The notes under the pieces were generated by a model. It saw only the letters and a list, made by a program, of their open reading frames with translations, was not told the origin of the DNA and ran no database searches. Position numbers and translations under genes: made by a program. Source: Drosophila persimilis (lineage: Eukaryota; Arthropoda; Insecta; Diptera; Drosophilidae). From it: a DNA stretch of 64,000 nucleotides. Positions within the stretch are counted from its first letter, which is position 1; every line of letters begins with the position of its first letter. The stretch is taken from positions 1,612,001 through 1,676,000 of the forward strand of contig NW_020825330.1 of assembly GCF_003286085.1 (NCBI RefSeq), read 5' to 3'. Positions 45,791 to 58,069 of this stretch are shown here, piece by piece.

Positions 45791-48369
45791 ATCCAGAGGG
45801 TCCAGAAACACACACACACACACAAACAGAACAGAATGTGTCCCAGGGTGTTGTGATTTCGGTTTATTGCGGTTAAGTTGATTAAATATTTACCCTGCTT
45901 ATCGAGCACCCACAACTCCGAGGGGAGAATGCACCAGGAACCAAGATTCAGAGATTCCCAGAGAGAGTCCGTGGGACAAATGGGGCAGAGCACTGCGGGG
46001 GAGCAGTGGCGATGAAGGGGTAGCTAGTCCTTGAATATATACAGATTTAGATGAGGATGTACCCAGACCTTAAGAGTAGCTTATAGCCTCCACATGGGTC
46101 TTTCTCTCTTCTAGCCCAGACCTTAGAATGGTTCAAGTGGCCCCAAAGCTTCAGAGGCTTCTGTTCAATTAACGGTTGGCCGGCAAGGTTTACGGACTCT
46201 TTGACTTGCAAACGCCTTGAACGCAATTCGAGCCGCATGCAATGGCAGTCCATGCCCAAGCATGGACAACAACACACAGCGGGCACACGGGCACATCCGC
46301 CCACATGGAAGACCATCAGAGTAGCAGAAGCAGAAGCAGAAACAGCAAGAAGATGGCACCTTGGGAAGAGCCAGCGAAGCAATCAGCGGCGAGTCAAGGC
46401 AGTCAATGTCGTGCTGAGCGGACCCACATCCTCCCGGCCAATTATTAATATTGTTATTCTAAACTTGTATACATAAATAATTCAATTAGCCAATTATCGG
46501 AACTCTTGCGACACATCAGAGTCGATTTGCTGATACCCTAAAATCGAGGATTCATTGTCCCAGCAGATGATTGAGAAGGATATGAGGAGCAAGATGGACC
46601 AAAGCTACCCATGAGCTATTGGGAGTACAATTAGCAAAAGCATCGAGGCGATCATTTCATTGTCCCATCAAAACTACCTTCAACAAATCAAACGATCAAT
46701 AAACTATCCAACTGGCACTCAAAGCACTGATACCCAAGCCACATATCTGCCAATCGAATGGTAGCCCTCAAGGTGTTAAAATCAATGTTGCGGTTATTAG
46801 AGCGCTCACGCAGAGGAGTGCGAATGCAAAAGTAAAACGAAGCCATTGCTAAAACGCCAAAAGACGACGACGATTCAATTAACCGATCACACAAGCCAGT
46901 ATATACTCATATACGTATCTGTGTATCTACACGTACGAGTATCTATCCATCTATCTATTACACCTATGCAGATGGGGAATAGGAATGACTATGGCGGTAT
47001 GTGGGGTGTCAGTGTGTGTTTGTTGGGGACTGGGGTCTGGAACCTGGGACCTGGGACCCGGGGGAACTTTAAATGAAATGCCTAATGGTGTGGGGCCAAC
47101 AAACCCATTTAACCCACAACAGTGGCCAATGTCTTGGGAGTGCGTCCGTTTAATTATGGAAAATGATCATGACAGAGAGCATTTCCTGTCCCTGTCTCTC
47201 TCTTTCTCTTTTCCAAAGTCCACAGCCAGGGCCCCAAAGCAGAGGCAGAGGCAGAAGCAGGGGCAGGGCAGGGCCAGACCAGACCCGTTTCCATATGCGA
47301 CGAGTAGTATCTGTGCAATGTCTTTCTTCAATTTACCTGGCTGTCTCCTCCTTTGCTGGTCTTTCTTTCACTTTGATAATTTCTCCGCACTTTGGCGGCG
47401 ACATCGGACATCGTACATCGTCGTACGTCGGACAATGGCCATGCCCAAGACTCCACTCCACTCCACTCCCATCCCCCTGCTGTTGTCTGGCTTTTACGAG
47501 CCCGAATAGTTGGGCCTCTGTGCTGCATCGATTTGCTCTCAGAATTTTAAGTACTTGCGAGTACCACACGCCGATCGATCAGTTAGTCGATGCCAGAGTC
47601 CCTCGATCTGGCCGCCTGCCCAAAACAATAATCCCAGAGATCCCGTGCAGGGTTTCTTGAACTTAACTGTTGCTCGGGCTCGAATAGATCACAGCAGATC
47701 CGTAGATCTTCGATCAGGATTCCCCCGCACAGGCCTCTTGAGATCGCCAAGGCACGTGATCGCACTGCTGATCAGAATGCTGACTGACAAGAGACGCTTC
47801 TTGTGGTCACTGATCCTAGACAATATGATATAGAAACCGATAGAGACTCATTCCAAAGGCAAAATAAGTTACGGAATGTCCTAGGTCTCAGAATACTAAG
47901 GAGGATAATCATGAATTGAGTAAAGAACTCCTGCCTTTGATTATGCATCCTATTGGGGACTCTTTTGGAACTAGATGCCATGATTGTTCCCCAAACCAGA
48001 TGGAACATAGTCCCGCAGCAAGCAGGAGATAGAGAATGATGTAGATCAACATTCAATAAAAAAATTTCTTACATTCTTCGCAAATCTTTGCAATACATGT
48101 TTTGTGGTGCATCAACGACAAATAAATTCGGATATCCAATGGCTATTTCTATGCCTACTTGATATGGACGATTTGCAACCGAAAAAGTGGGAAATAGTAG
48201 TCTGTGGAATCGTTTAAAAGCAGATTTTTGAGCACCAGAAATGTGCTACAAAAATATTGTGTGAAATATTCAGTTCACATTCATTGCTCATTGGTTCGAG
48301 AGCAACGAATGGAAAATACACAAAATACACAAAATACACTTTTTTTGTTTTTTTGTTTGACATTTTAAA

Positions 48370-48474
48370 ATGGGTAAGTGTAAATATTCCAATGAAATAT
48401 ATCCAATAATAACGTTTGCAAAAAGCTTCCCAGTTTGCTCACCTGGGAACGCCAGTACCACCACGGTACAATAA
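48370..48474 (+). CDS. Minigene 1a: 14-residue peptide, two exons
   Basis: Exon 48370-48373 (ATGG), a 60 bp intron (GTAAGTG ... CTTCCCAG), then exon 48434-48474. The product would be MVCSPGNASTTTVQ. A TCAGTT-type initiator lies at 48270-48275, about 100 bases upstream. Alone this would be too short to call, but the same plan is used by the neighbouring larger minigene and everything is preserved in the second duplicate. It could instead be an alternative second exon or an upstream ORF of minigene 1b. Confidence 0.4.
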   Translation: MGKCKYSNEIYPIITFAKSFPVCSPGNASTTTVQ

Positions 48475-48557
48475 GGTATAATAAAGCTCGGTTTCCTTAA
48501 TGGAAAACTACCCTACACTTCTACTCATGGCTACATTTGTTTAATCGTTTCTTTAAA

Positions 48558-48819
48558 ATGGGTAAGTGAAAATATATTCCAGTATAATACATTTAATGAT
48601 AATTATTGCAAAATGTCCTCAGCCTACTTCTACACAAATCGTTGGATGAAATCAGGGCAATCTGCTCGCATCCAACAGCGCACCACTGAAGTCACCAAAG
48701 GCTACATCGGGATGGACACCCAGCAGAGTACCGCACCTATTTCGGTACCTAGTCTGGTATTTTCGTTGTCTCCCTCAAAGAGGACTACGTCTTCCTTTGC
48801 GGCTGGCCCGCATTGCTAG
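48558..48819 (+). CDS. Minigene 1b: 66-residue protein, two exons
   Basis: Exon 48558-48561 (ATGG), a 61 bp intron (GTAAGTG ... TCCTCAG), exon 48623-48819. The joined frame begins M-A-YFYTNRWMKSGQ and continues through IQQRTTEVTKGYIGMD to end SSFAAGPHC. TATAATAAAG at 48477-48486 is about 75 bases before the ATG and AATAAATAAA lies about 50 bases after the stop. A second in-frame ATG (48613) within the intron would give the same protein with an MSS start if the intron is retained. No domain was recognised; the product is basic and has no signal peptide or membrane segment. Confidence 0.6.
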
Positions 48820-49289
48820 AGGATACAATATGTATAACTGTGATGAAATGCGCACTCCTTCTTGTTATCAATAAATAAAATAATGTTTACTATGAAGTAT
48901 ATCTCTATGGGTTTGAGCTATGAGTTGTTGCGAAACTAAGTGTCGATGACATGTTTTCACAGCTACTGAAACTAAGGCTATTCGTTGTCCAGCAGACATC
49001 GTTTTCTAAAAGCCTTCTCTGCGTTTGTGTTGTTGCTGGCGAGGGGTTCCCTCAGTGCTCGAGGGTTCATCGTAACTTATAGAATCCTACCCCATCCTGT
49101 GGGACAAGCCGAAAAGGCGACAAATAGTAGGCTGTGGAATCGTTTAAAAGCAGATTTTTGAGCACCAGAAATGTGCTACAAAAATATTGTGTGAAATATT
49201 CAGTTCACATTCATTGCTCATTGGTTCGAGAGCAACGAATGGAAAATACACAAAATACACTTTTTTGTTTTTTTGTTTGACATTTTAAA

Positions 49290-49394
49290 ATGGGTAAGTG
49301 TAAATATTCCAATGAAATATATCCAATAATAACGTTTGCAAAAAGCTTCCCAGTTTGCTCACCTGGGAACGCCAGTACCACCACGGTACAATAA
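49290..49394 (+). CDS. Minigene 2a: 14-residue peptide, two exons
   Basis: Exon 49290-49293, a 60 bp intron, exon 49354-49394. The predicted peptide and splice signals are identical to those of minigene 1a. Confidence 0.4.
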   Translation: MGKCKYSNEIYPIITFAKSFPVCSPGNASTTTVQ

Positions 49395-49479
49395 GGTATA
49401 ATAAAGCTCGGTTTCCTTAATGGAAAACACTACCCTACACTTCTACTCATGGCTACATTTGTTTAATCGTTTCTTTAAC

Positions 49480-49741
49480 ATGGGTAAGTGAAAATATATT
49501 CCAGTATAATACATTTAATGATAATTATTGCAAAATGTCCTCAGCCTACTTCTACACAAAACGTTGGATGAAATCAGGGCAATCTGCTCGCATCCAACAG
49601 CGCACCACTGAAGTCACCAAAGGCTACATCGGGATGGACACCCAGCAGAGTACCGCACCTATTTCGGTACCTAGTCTGGTATTTTCGTTGTCTCCCTATA
49701 AGAGGACTACATCTTCCTTTGCGGCTGGCCCGCATTGCTAG
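49480..49741 (+). CDS. Minigene 2b: 66-residue protein, two exons
   Basis: Exon 49480-49483 (ATGG), a 61 bp intron, exon 49545-49741. The protein differs from 1b at two positions seen by eye (Asn to Lys in YFYTNRW; Ser to Tyr in SPSKRTT). A frame kept open across both copies, with the same intron, makes at least one of them a credible gene, although the duplication may simply be recent. Confidence 0.6.
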
Positions 49742-49801
49742 AGGATTCAATATGTATAACTGTGATGAAATGCGCACTCCTTCATTTTAGTAATAAATAA
49801 A

Positions 49802-52800
49802 AACACTTTTACGAATTTAAATTCAAACTCTCCGATGAAGTATTTTTCTAAGGTTTCAGGGATGGAGGTGGGGTTTGAGACTTACGTATCTATATTGGAG
49901 TGATGAAGCTCAGCCTATGCGATGTACGGAAATCATGGAAAATAAGGCATTTCCAGGTAATACCCACTTCGTACTCGAGATTGTGTTGAGATAAGTGAGT
50001 CCCAGGGGCGTTCATTGTAGACTGATTTGTGGTATTTTGGGAAGCTAAAACGATTATGCGAGTATGTTCTGCGATTTGTAGTGGGAAAATTGCGGAGTCT
50101 TTGGGCACACATTTCAGATTTTTTACTATCAATAAGTTCATAAGTTTCATAAGTTCGATTACGATTACGCTTACGATTACGATTTGCATGGGCATTACGA
50201 CCTGCCACTTGGATAGTAAACTGACATCCCGGGACCAGAAGATTCAACTGCATAATACAGAGTGGCAGAGAGGCAAACGTGTCAGACATGCTCGTAAAAA
50301 TTGAGCCTGGTTCTTTGAGGAGCATCATTCATCCGGAGACGGAGAATGAGACGGAGCTGGAGTCAGACTCGAAGTCAGAAGCATTTCCTTCGGCTGGAGT
50401 TGTCAATGGCAGGCACCGCTCTTCGAATACTAATTTCGAGAGGGAGGCGGCCCGGCCCCATGGCCGGCCTCCGCTTCCAGAGAGCTGCCATTAAATTGGT
50501 ACTTGATGGGGATGAGAGGTTGCTGCTCATGTTGATGTCGTCTCTGTCTCTGTCTCTGGTTGGAATGTCTCTGGCCGGTCTCTCTCCAGTTCCAGTTCCA
50601 TCTCCACATCCACAACCATATCCACATCCATCTCCATCTCCAGCATTTGCCATTTTTGAGGTCGCTGCTGCGTCTCGTCTCTCGCTTATTTAATGGCTTT
50701 CCAGGCAGCGATGCGATGCGATGCGATGCGAGCCAAAGCGATGGGATGCATACTAATTGAGCGGTGGATGGATGATCTTGGCATCCGATGATCATGATGC
50801 GTTAGGTTAGTTAGGTAAGGCCCCAACAGAAGAAGAAGAAGAAGATTATGTCGTTGTTGTTGTCGTCAGTGCGTCCGCCCACGCTCGTCCGCCGGTTGAC
50901 GCTCCGTGGGAATCGTTTAAAAGGCACTACAACAAGCAGCTACCAAAAAGAAAAAACCGAAAAAAAAACAACAAATTTCGGTCGAAAATGTATTTTATGG
51001 GGAAAACGTGAGGATGCCTGCGCTGGAGAGGGAAGTGCTGCTGCTGCTACTGCTAGCCAAGGGGCTGGCTGCTGCTGGGCTTATTTATATGCCAGCCGGA
51101 ACATCATCAATGGCCCTCAGAAATGTGCGCACTCGGACTTGGACTGGGACTTGGACTAAGAGTCGGAATTGGATTTGGATTCGGAATCGGAATCGGACTT
51201 GGACTCTGGCATTCACTCGTGCTGTGACATAATCCACCAGACAGCAGCAGCCGGAGACGCACTTGAACCTCTTCATTGTCCATTATCCACCACTATCCAC
51301 TCCCCACTGCCCACTGCCCACTCCCCAATCCAATTCAATCCAATCCCCCGACAGCAACAGCAACAACATCCTGAAAGAGGTCAAGTGATTGCCCAATGCT
51401 GCTGTATAGTATCTCATTGTGTTTTCTCCTCAGGTGCGAGCTCCGACTCTTTGACTCTTTGTCCCTGTCTCTGTCCCCCCGTTGAAATATGAGACGAGTG
51501 CATACGCACATATTGTGTATGCATGATCGTCCACACCAGACTCAGACCCAGTCTCTGGGCTAGAGCTCCGACATACGGACATACGGATGCCCCATCCTAA
51601 GTGCTGGAGCCTGGAGAGGAGACCCACCTGAACGTGATCGGTTACAGTTTGCATCCCGTTCATTGGCATCCTGAGGAAGTCAGGTGCCTAATTGTTTCCG
51701 TTTCTCTCTCTCTCTCTCTCTCTCTCTCGCTCTCTGTCTGTCCTGTCTTTATTGATTTCTTCTCCATTGTGTGGTTAATTTTTGTCACCTGATCCCATCG
51801 ATAAGCCGCTGATCTTGTGATCTCCGTGTTCCCCTTCTTTTGTTCTTTTTTTTGTAGAGAATCAGCGTCCATAGGGTTTCTTTTGCTCCTGTTTTTCCCT
51901 TGGTCTCTGGTGTGTTGTGTGGGATCGTTGTATAATTGGGGAATTGAAGGATTCTTAGGAAACTCTGACATAGATTGGTTCCCATTGTGGAAAGAGATAC
52001 TCCTGGAATGGGATGGGTCATCGGAGTATTATTAAACGGATACTTTTTATGCAGAGCATATAGAAATACTTCTTTGAACCAAACAAGCGCATACTTTGGG
52101 CTTTAAGAAATTTTGATTAATGTTGACATTATTACTGAAAGAGCTGGTAGTACAGTTGAGAAAATATGTACTCTTCGCTCCGATAAGGTCGAGTAATTCC
52201 CTAAGAATCGTTGAAGTGAAGTCAAGAGCATAGTAGATCCCAACGATTTCGGCAAACGTTAAACTTCAATCTTCGGATGAATTGAAAATTCTTCGAGTTA
52301 AGGGCTGCTGAAAACGTACAGCTTTCCCGAGTATCGAGAGCATTGTACAAAGTAGTTGATATTCAAAAGCTGGTCCCATCGGGTGCATACCAAGTGGAGT
52401 GCACAATGAAGTAGTGACGATATGTATCTTTGGGCAATTGGAGCACAACCGAGTGACAAGGTAGGGGCAAGGAAGGGGCAGGGAAGGGCGACGCGACGCG
52501 ACTACGCGACCCCGGTGATAAGGTGGGTGCCAGGTGGGATTGGATTGGATTGGAGTGGGGTTGTGGTTGTGGTTGTGGTTGGGCCTAAGTAGTGGCCCAT
52601 GTGGCACATGTGGCACATGGAAGACGCAGTGTGCCTGCCCCAGCCCTTCCCCTGCACGGCATGCTAATTGAATAAATGTAAAAGGCATTTCCACTTAATG
52701 AACTTGCTCGCTTTTGTGTCTCCCTAATTTCCATAAAATTAACTTAATAATCTTTGTGCCAATTGCGAGCCCCCTTCTCCGCAAGTCGGGAGCTGTGGCT

Positions 52801-55800
52801 GGAGCCTCGAGGGATCGTGGGAAATACTTAGATTAAATACATTTTCAATTATTTTATCAGACACAACGTTTTGCGGCTGTGGTTTTTATTGCATGACATA
52901 TTTGTTTTCGTTTTTCTCTCTCTCTCTCTCTCTCCCTCTCTGTCTCTATATTTCTGTGTCTTTTTCGCTTATCAGAAAAACAAAAGGGTTACGGATCAGA
53001 CGGCTATACGTATACGTAGAAGCTCCGCTTCTTGTCACATAATGTGGCGCAGCAATTAAACGAAACGGCCTCAAACAGAAATTAAGCCAGTCTGCGCACT
53101 TTGCATACCAATTGCTCCGATTTGCCAGAGACTCGAGTCTCAAACGGAGGCAGAGGCCACGAGACTGAGCGGCGGAGATTGGAAAGGGATTGGATGGGGA
53201 TTCGGATTGGATTGGATTGGATTTAGGGCGAAAACGAGAGTGGAAAGGGAGGTCAGAGCGCGCAGAGACCACCACAGAGGCCCTCCCGAAAACCCTGAGA
53301 CCCTGCGGCCCAGAGCAAGTTCCGTAGAGCTCTGACCCCGGGAATGGGGTAGGTCATAACTTTTAATGATGCGCGGATTTGTCTCTTGATCATGCTGGTC
53401 GTTGGCCATAAAACCCAAGGACCGTAAGGCAACACGGTTAGCGGCTAGCGGCAGGGGCATGCCGCAACGGGGTAAGGTCAGAGCCGGCCGGCCGGGTGGG
53501 CTAGCCCTAGGCCCAGCCGGTATCGGTGTCGGTGTCGGCTGCTTCTTTGGTGTGTGACTAAGATCCGGAGATCACCGCCTCGCTCTCTTTAGTATCTTTG
53601 TTACTTTTTTATCACATCTAGACTGACGTCTGGTGTCTGGTGTTTTTGTTTTTGTGGGCAAATATTAAACATCTTGTGCGGAGAGCTTTAACGCCGCGCC
53701 GTTTATACGAGTATGTCCCTTGTTTGTCTTTGTCGGCATTTTGATCTTTTTATCTGTTCCGCGGTGATGCTCCACATACATCACACATGCCCCATCATGA
53801 AGATCTTCAACGATCGTAATCGCTATCCGGGCCGGAACTGGTCGCATGCCCAGCCCCCCGACTGATACAAGCAACAAACACAAAGGGGAAAGGGGCTCTA
53901 ATATATGACATGCTCGTATGGTATATGAATGGGTCCAAAGAAGCTTAATTTGGTGGTGACTTGAGAGGTTTGGTTATATAGTAGATCCCCATCACCCACT
54001 ACTTATTCATCTTCCTATACTTATCATCGGGTAAGCAATTGTCGCAATCACAATTCATGGACTACAGCCAGAGGCAGAGCCAGACTGGAGTCAACTGGGT
54101 CAAAATCAGCATAAAAATCCGCAACTGATGTCGCGGATTCGATCGTATCGTACCCGTACCCCTAACGTATCGGAGTGGATTGGAATGGATGGATCGGATC
54201 CGATTGGATCGCGCGATCGGATCAAGTAAGTGCCGGGAACTTATTGCAATTGTAATGCGTTGAATATTGATGAGAGATCGAGCAAGCGAGGCGGCTTGCT
54301 CTTGGGGTTGAGATTCGAGGGGATTCGATTGGATACGATACGATGTTCGGTTCGACACGTGGAAGAACCTAAGCCGAAGCTGAAACAGAAACAGAAAATG
54401 AAACTGGAAACCAAACAAAAGTCCCATTTAAATTGTTAAACACTCGAGTAATTCATTGAACTGACTGGTACGTATAAATTTCCCCCTTCGCGATGGAACG
54501 AACGAACGATCTTCGGTTGATTAAAGATCGATGATCATGGGTGCTCAAAATTTCCATGGGGTAGAGCCAAGGCCTCGGTAAGGCAGCAATCTTTGGTTAG
54601 TGCATACATATGTCTCTTAGTTGATGGCCGAATTAGTATTCAAATGAGCCAGCAGACACCGAATAACTAGACTAGAAATATGCACTTTGGGTACATACAT
54701 CCTCACGAATACCACTAATACTTCCGCTCTAAATGGGAAGCGGACAAGGGATACGGTGGCCATGGGATGTGGATGTGGCCTAAGAGATAGCTGCTGCTGG
54801 CGACTGCTTACTCACTGCTTCCTGTGCCTGTGGTGCAACATTTGAATGCCACTGTAACTGTGTTGAGTGTTGAGTGTTGACCTTTGCCACAGATAAAGAC
54901 TGAAGCTAAGAGAAACTGCGCCCAAAACTGTCACAACAGAAGCAGTAACAGCAGCAGATCCTGGTCCTACGACTACCTGGTCCTCATTAGGCAAGGCAAT
55001 TCACTTCCATTTCCGTTTTGCCGGCTGATAACTACTGCTACGAGGTACTGGTACTTGTATGCATAACTCTCAGATACATTTCCATTAAGGAGAATCGGTG
55101 CTTATCTGCCACACGAAGACCAAACAACGAAACAAGCAACAACATAACCAAAGCCGAAAATTAAGTATTCAATGAGCAATTAAAACCAACCGAGAAGATC
55201 AATCTCTATCTCTGTCCCTCTGTGCCTCCGTGCCTCTTTATGGGTGTACCTGAAAGATTTCAAGAAGAAATCCAAGTGCCAGCCAAGCTGACAATGCCGA
55301 GGCATGGCAAAGCATTTTAATATAGAAATTTTCTTATGATTTTAGGCCAACGGCCTACAACGGCCTCTGTCTCTGCCTCTGTCTCTGGCTCTGTCTTCTT
55401 CTCTGTCTCTGGCTCGAGACAACAGCAGCAGCAGAGCCAGAAGACTGAATGGGAGACTGAAGAAGACCCAAAGAGACGATGGCGATCCAAAGCCAAAAGT
55501 CTGCAGAGCTCGAGCCATTGAACAGCCATCGATGGGCCCACGATTCATTGTCCATAGAAGGGCCATGCTCATGCTCATGCTCAGGCTTGAGGCTTGAGGC
55601 TCTACATAATCCCCATCCCCCTTTCCGACTGGATTGGCTGACAGCGGTTTTTTGGTGGCTGGTCAAAAAGAAAGTCTGCCTGTCTTTGTCTTTGGCTTTA
55701 GCCTCAGCTTTTGTTTCCATTGAAGATTGGCGCAGCATTGAGGCAGCAGAGCTCTCATGTTGCTGCCACACAGAGCCGCCGATGCAGTTGGCCATCGACA

Positions 55801-56100
55801 GAGCCACAGGCCCAGGCACAGCCACAGCCACAGCCACATCGACAGAAAGAAAAACACACCATGAATCTTTAATGAAGAATCACCAAGTTGGGGGCCATAA
55901 ACGCGCCAACCGCCAATCGCCAGCGTCGCCATCGCCATCGCCATCGTCGTCTTTGTCGTCGTACATTTTCTTTTATTGAGCCGTAAGATTCGAATTGTAA
56001 TTGTTGTTGGTTTGTAGTATTTGTTTGCATGCCCAGTACTCGTAGAGTCCCAGGGGTATGCTCTATTGGCCTAGGCACATATGAACATATACATATTTAC
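49802..56100. other. Non-coding region after the minigene duplication
   Basis: It contains GATTACG/CTTACG words (50157-50185), CACATC tracts (50600-50640), GACTTGG-like degenerate repeats (51135-51205), TC tracts (51703-51736, 52915-52940), GATTG pentamer tracts (52540-52555, 53199-53220), a GTTGTG tract (52558-52580) and CTGTCTCTG words (55365-55415). No gene was recognised on either strand. Confidence 0.45.
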
Positions 56101-58036
56101 ATATATCGTACGGAAGTGGAGTTGCCTAATAGTTCTTGAGAGGACCTTGAAGGACCTTGGACGAAGGAAAAACAGCCGCTGTTTCTACGGCTATAAAGAT
56201 ATAAATATCCTATTACAAAACGATCATGGGCTCAGATATTTTTTAACAATCTATTGAAATTCTAATATAAATCGGATCTCTCCACTCGCTGTGAGAGTGT
56301 TGCTCACAATCGATGATTTGATAGTTATTCGAGGGAATACTAGAGTTGGAAGATCTATGGAAGGTCTATGGCTTGCTTACCCGTTTGTTTTTTGGATGTG
56401 ATTTCGTATTTGGCGCGGCATTTGAAGAGTAGAGGAGGAACAGCAGCCATCAGCGGCCATCGATGACATCGAGACAGTATCGTGCCCAAAGCCCCACCAC
56501 CACTACCATCGTGCACCCATCGCAATGTTAATGTATTTGGAAATCGTGCCCGGCTATGCTCCTCCTGCCCCGTATCTTTCTCTCCGTCTCTCGGCGGCTA
56601 TCTCTGTCTCTGTGGGATTTGAGAAAAGAAGAATGGAAAGCTTTCCCTGATCAAAACGAATTGGAAATGCTCTTCAGGTTCGATATCCCTATCCATATCG
56701 ATATACTGATATATAGTATCTATTCAAAGATATTCCCAAAGAAGCCAGAAATTGTTAAGATATGATCCCAAGATCATGCTGTTTAGATTATTGAGAAACA
56801 TAAGATACAAAGAAAGATGAATATCCCTTGAGCGGCCATTTCGAATGCCTCATCAAGAGAGTCAATGTAAATCTTTGGCCCAGTGCATGTAGAGTATGGC
56901 AATGAAAGAAATTTATGGACAAACTATGCATTATTAAAAAATGATGTGTACATGCGGTGCGTGGCTCGTTTGAGATTTGTTTAATAATCAAAATTCATTA
57001 TGCGAGTGACAAATGGAGAGGGCTGGGCGCAGAGGTGCCCGTGCCCCCCGGTGAAATTAAGCACACATAGATACACTCAATCGAAGGGAGCCAGGCCAGA
57101 CATAAAGATGGACAGTACAGTCAACGAACCGAACCGAACCGAACGTGGACCGTGAAAGTTTCCATACACGATTCTGACCCAAAAAAAAGAGCCAGGAAAT
57201 ATTGAATATGAAGTGAGGGTGGATCATAATTAAACGAGTAATTGTCGTAATTTCAGAAAGATATCGAACAGAAGAGAGGAGTATATTCCAGTATTCTCAG
57301 TATATTCCAGGCAGAAGACTATAAGATTCTCAGAAGTCCATTTCCATCTCTATCTCCATATAAAGGACAGGACATCTACTCCTTCTTCTCCTTGTCCTTC
57401 TGCTGCTGCTGCTCCTCCATACGACTGTTATGCGATATGCTCCTTGTAAAGCTTCCCTTTCATTCAAGACCAAAAAAGGAAACAAGGACCAAGTCCAGTC
57501 GAGCATTACAACGTTTCCGACTTCCGATTCGGCTCTCGAATTACGCCTGAAATGTGATCAATGTTCTGGGGGAAGGGATTACTGCAAGGATGGGATGTGC
57601 GATGGGGTTGGAGATGTGGACATGCCAGTCAGTCGGTTTAACTTCTGCCTTTCACTTGATTAAACACTTTTAGCCAAAGCAGCCAATATGACGACGATGA
57701 CCCTCCTCAGAGCCAGAGCCAGAGCCAGAGCCATGGTCGTAGCCAGAGTCCAAGTTCGAGTCGGAGTCGACATTGGAGGCTCGAGTCCGAGTCAAAGTCC
57801 CTGGCGATTCTGTGAAATGTGGCGAGGGTTGAGAACTTGTTCCCCGGTAATTTGATGCCAGTCAACGATCCGTTGACGCTCTTGATCTTCGCTCTGGCCA
57901 AGCTGCGAGCGCGAAAGGCAACAAACTGTTTAGGAAAGGTAGGGAGGGGAAAGGAAAGGAACGGAACGGAACGGTTACCGCAATGACAGGTGCACCGCCA
58001 GCACCATCAGCAGCAGCAGCAGCAGCACCGCCGTTG

Positions 58037-58069
<33 letters not shown>

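Larger units (their letters stand above)
41101..48175. other. Simple-sequence-rich non-coding region
   Basis: It contains the ATACCC tract (42245-42284), GGAT tract (43018-43048), CTG tract (43097-43120), GA tract (45255-45288), CATC tract (45722-45790) and CA tract (45811-45826). A TATA-bearing short-ORF candidate lies at 43183-43408. No conserved protein was recognised on either strand. The region may be intron or intergenic. Confidence 0.45.
48176..48880 (+). repeat. Tandem segmental duplication, copy 1
   Basis: This segment of about 0.7 kb recurs at 49105-49801 with over 95 percent identity by eye. Differences include a 10-base ACACAAAATA repeat-length change near 48335 and single substitutions. 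Both copies end at an AATAAATAAA polyadenylation-like sequence. The 225 bp between the copies is unrelated. Confidence 0.92.
49105..49801 (+). repeat. Tandem segmental duplication, copy 2
   Basis: This is the second copy of the 48176-48880 segment. All splice sites, both short frames and the polyadenylation-like sequence are preserved. Coding substitutions are few and no frame is broken. Confidence 0.92.

Noticed and set aside
55336..55979. Overlapping frames on both strands near 55.5 kb
   Set aside because: CTGTCTCTG and CAG-type repeats keep several frames open at once; there is no family similarity.
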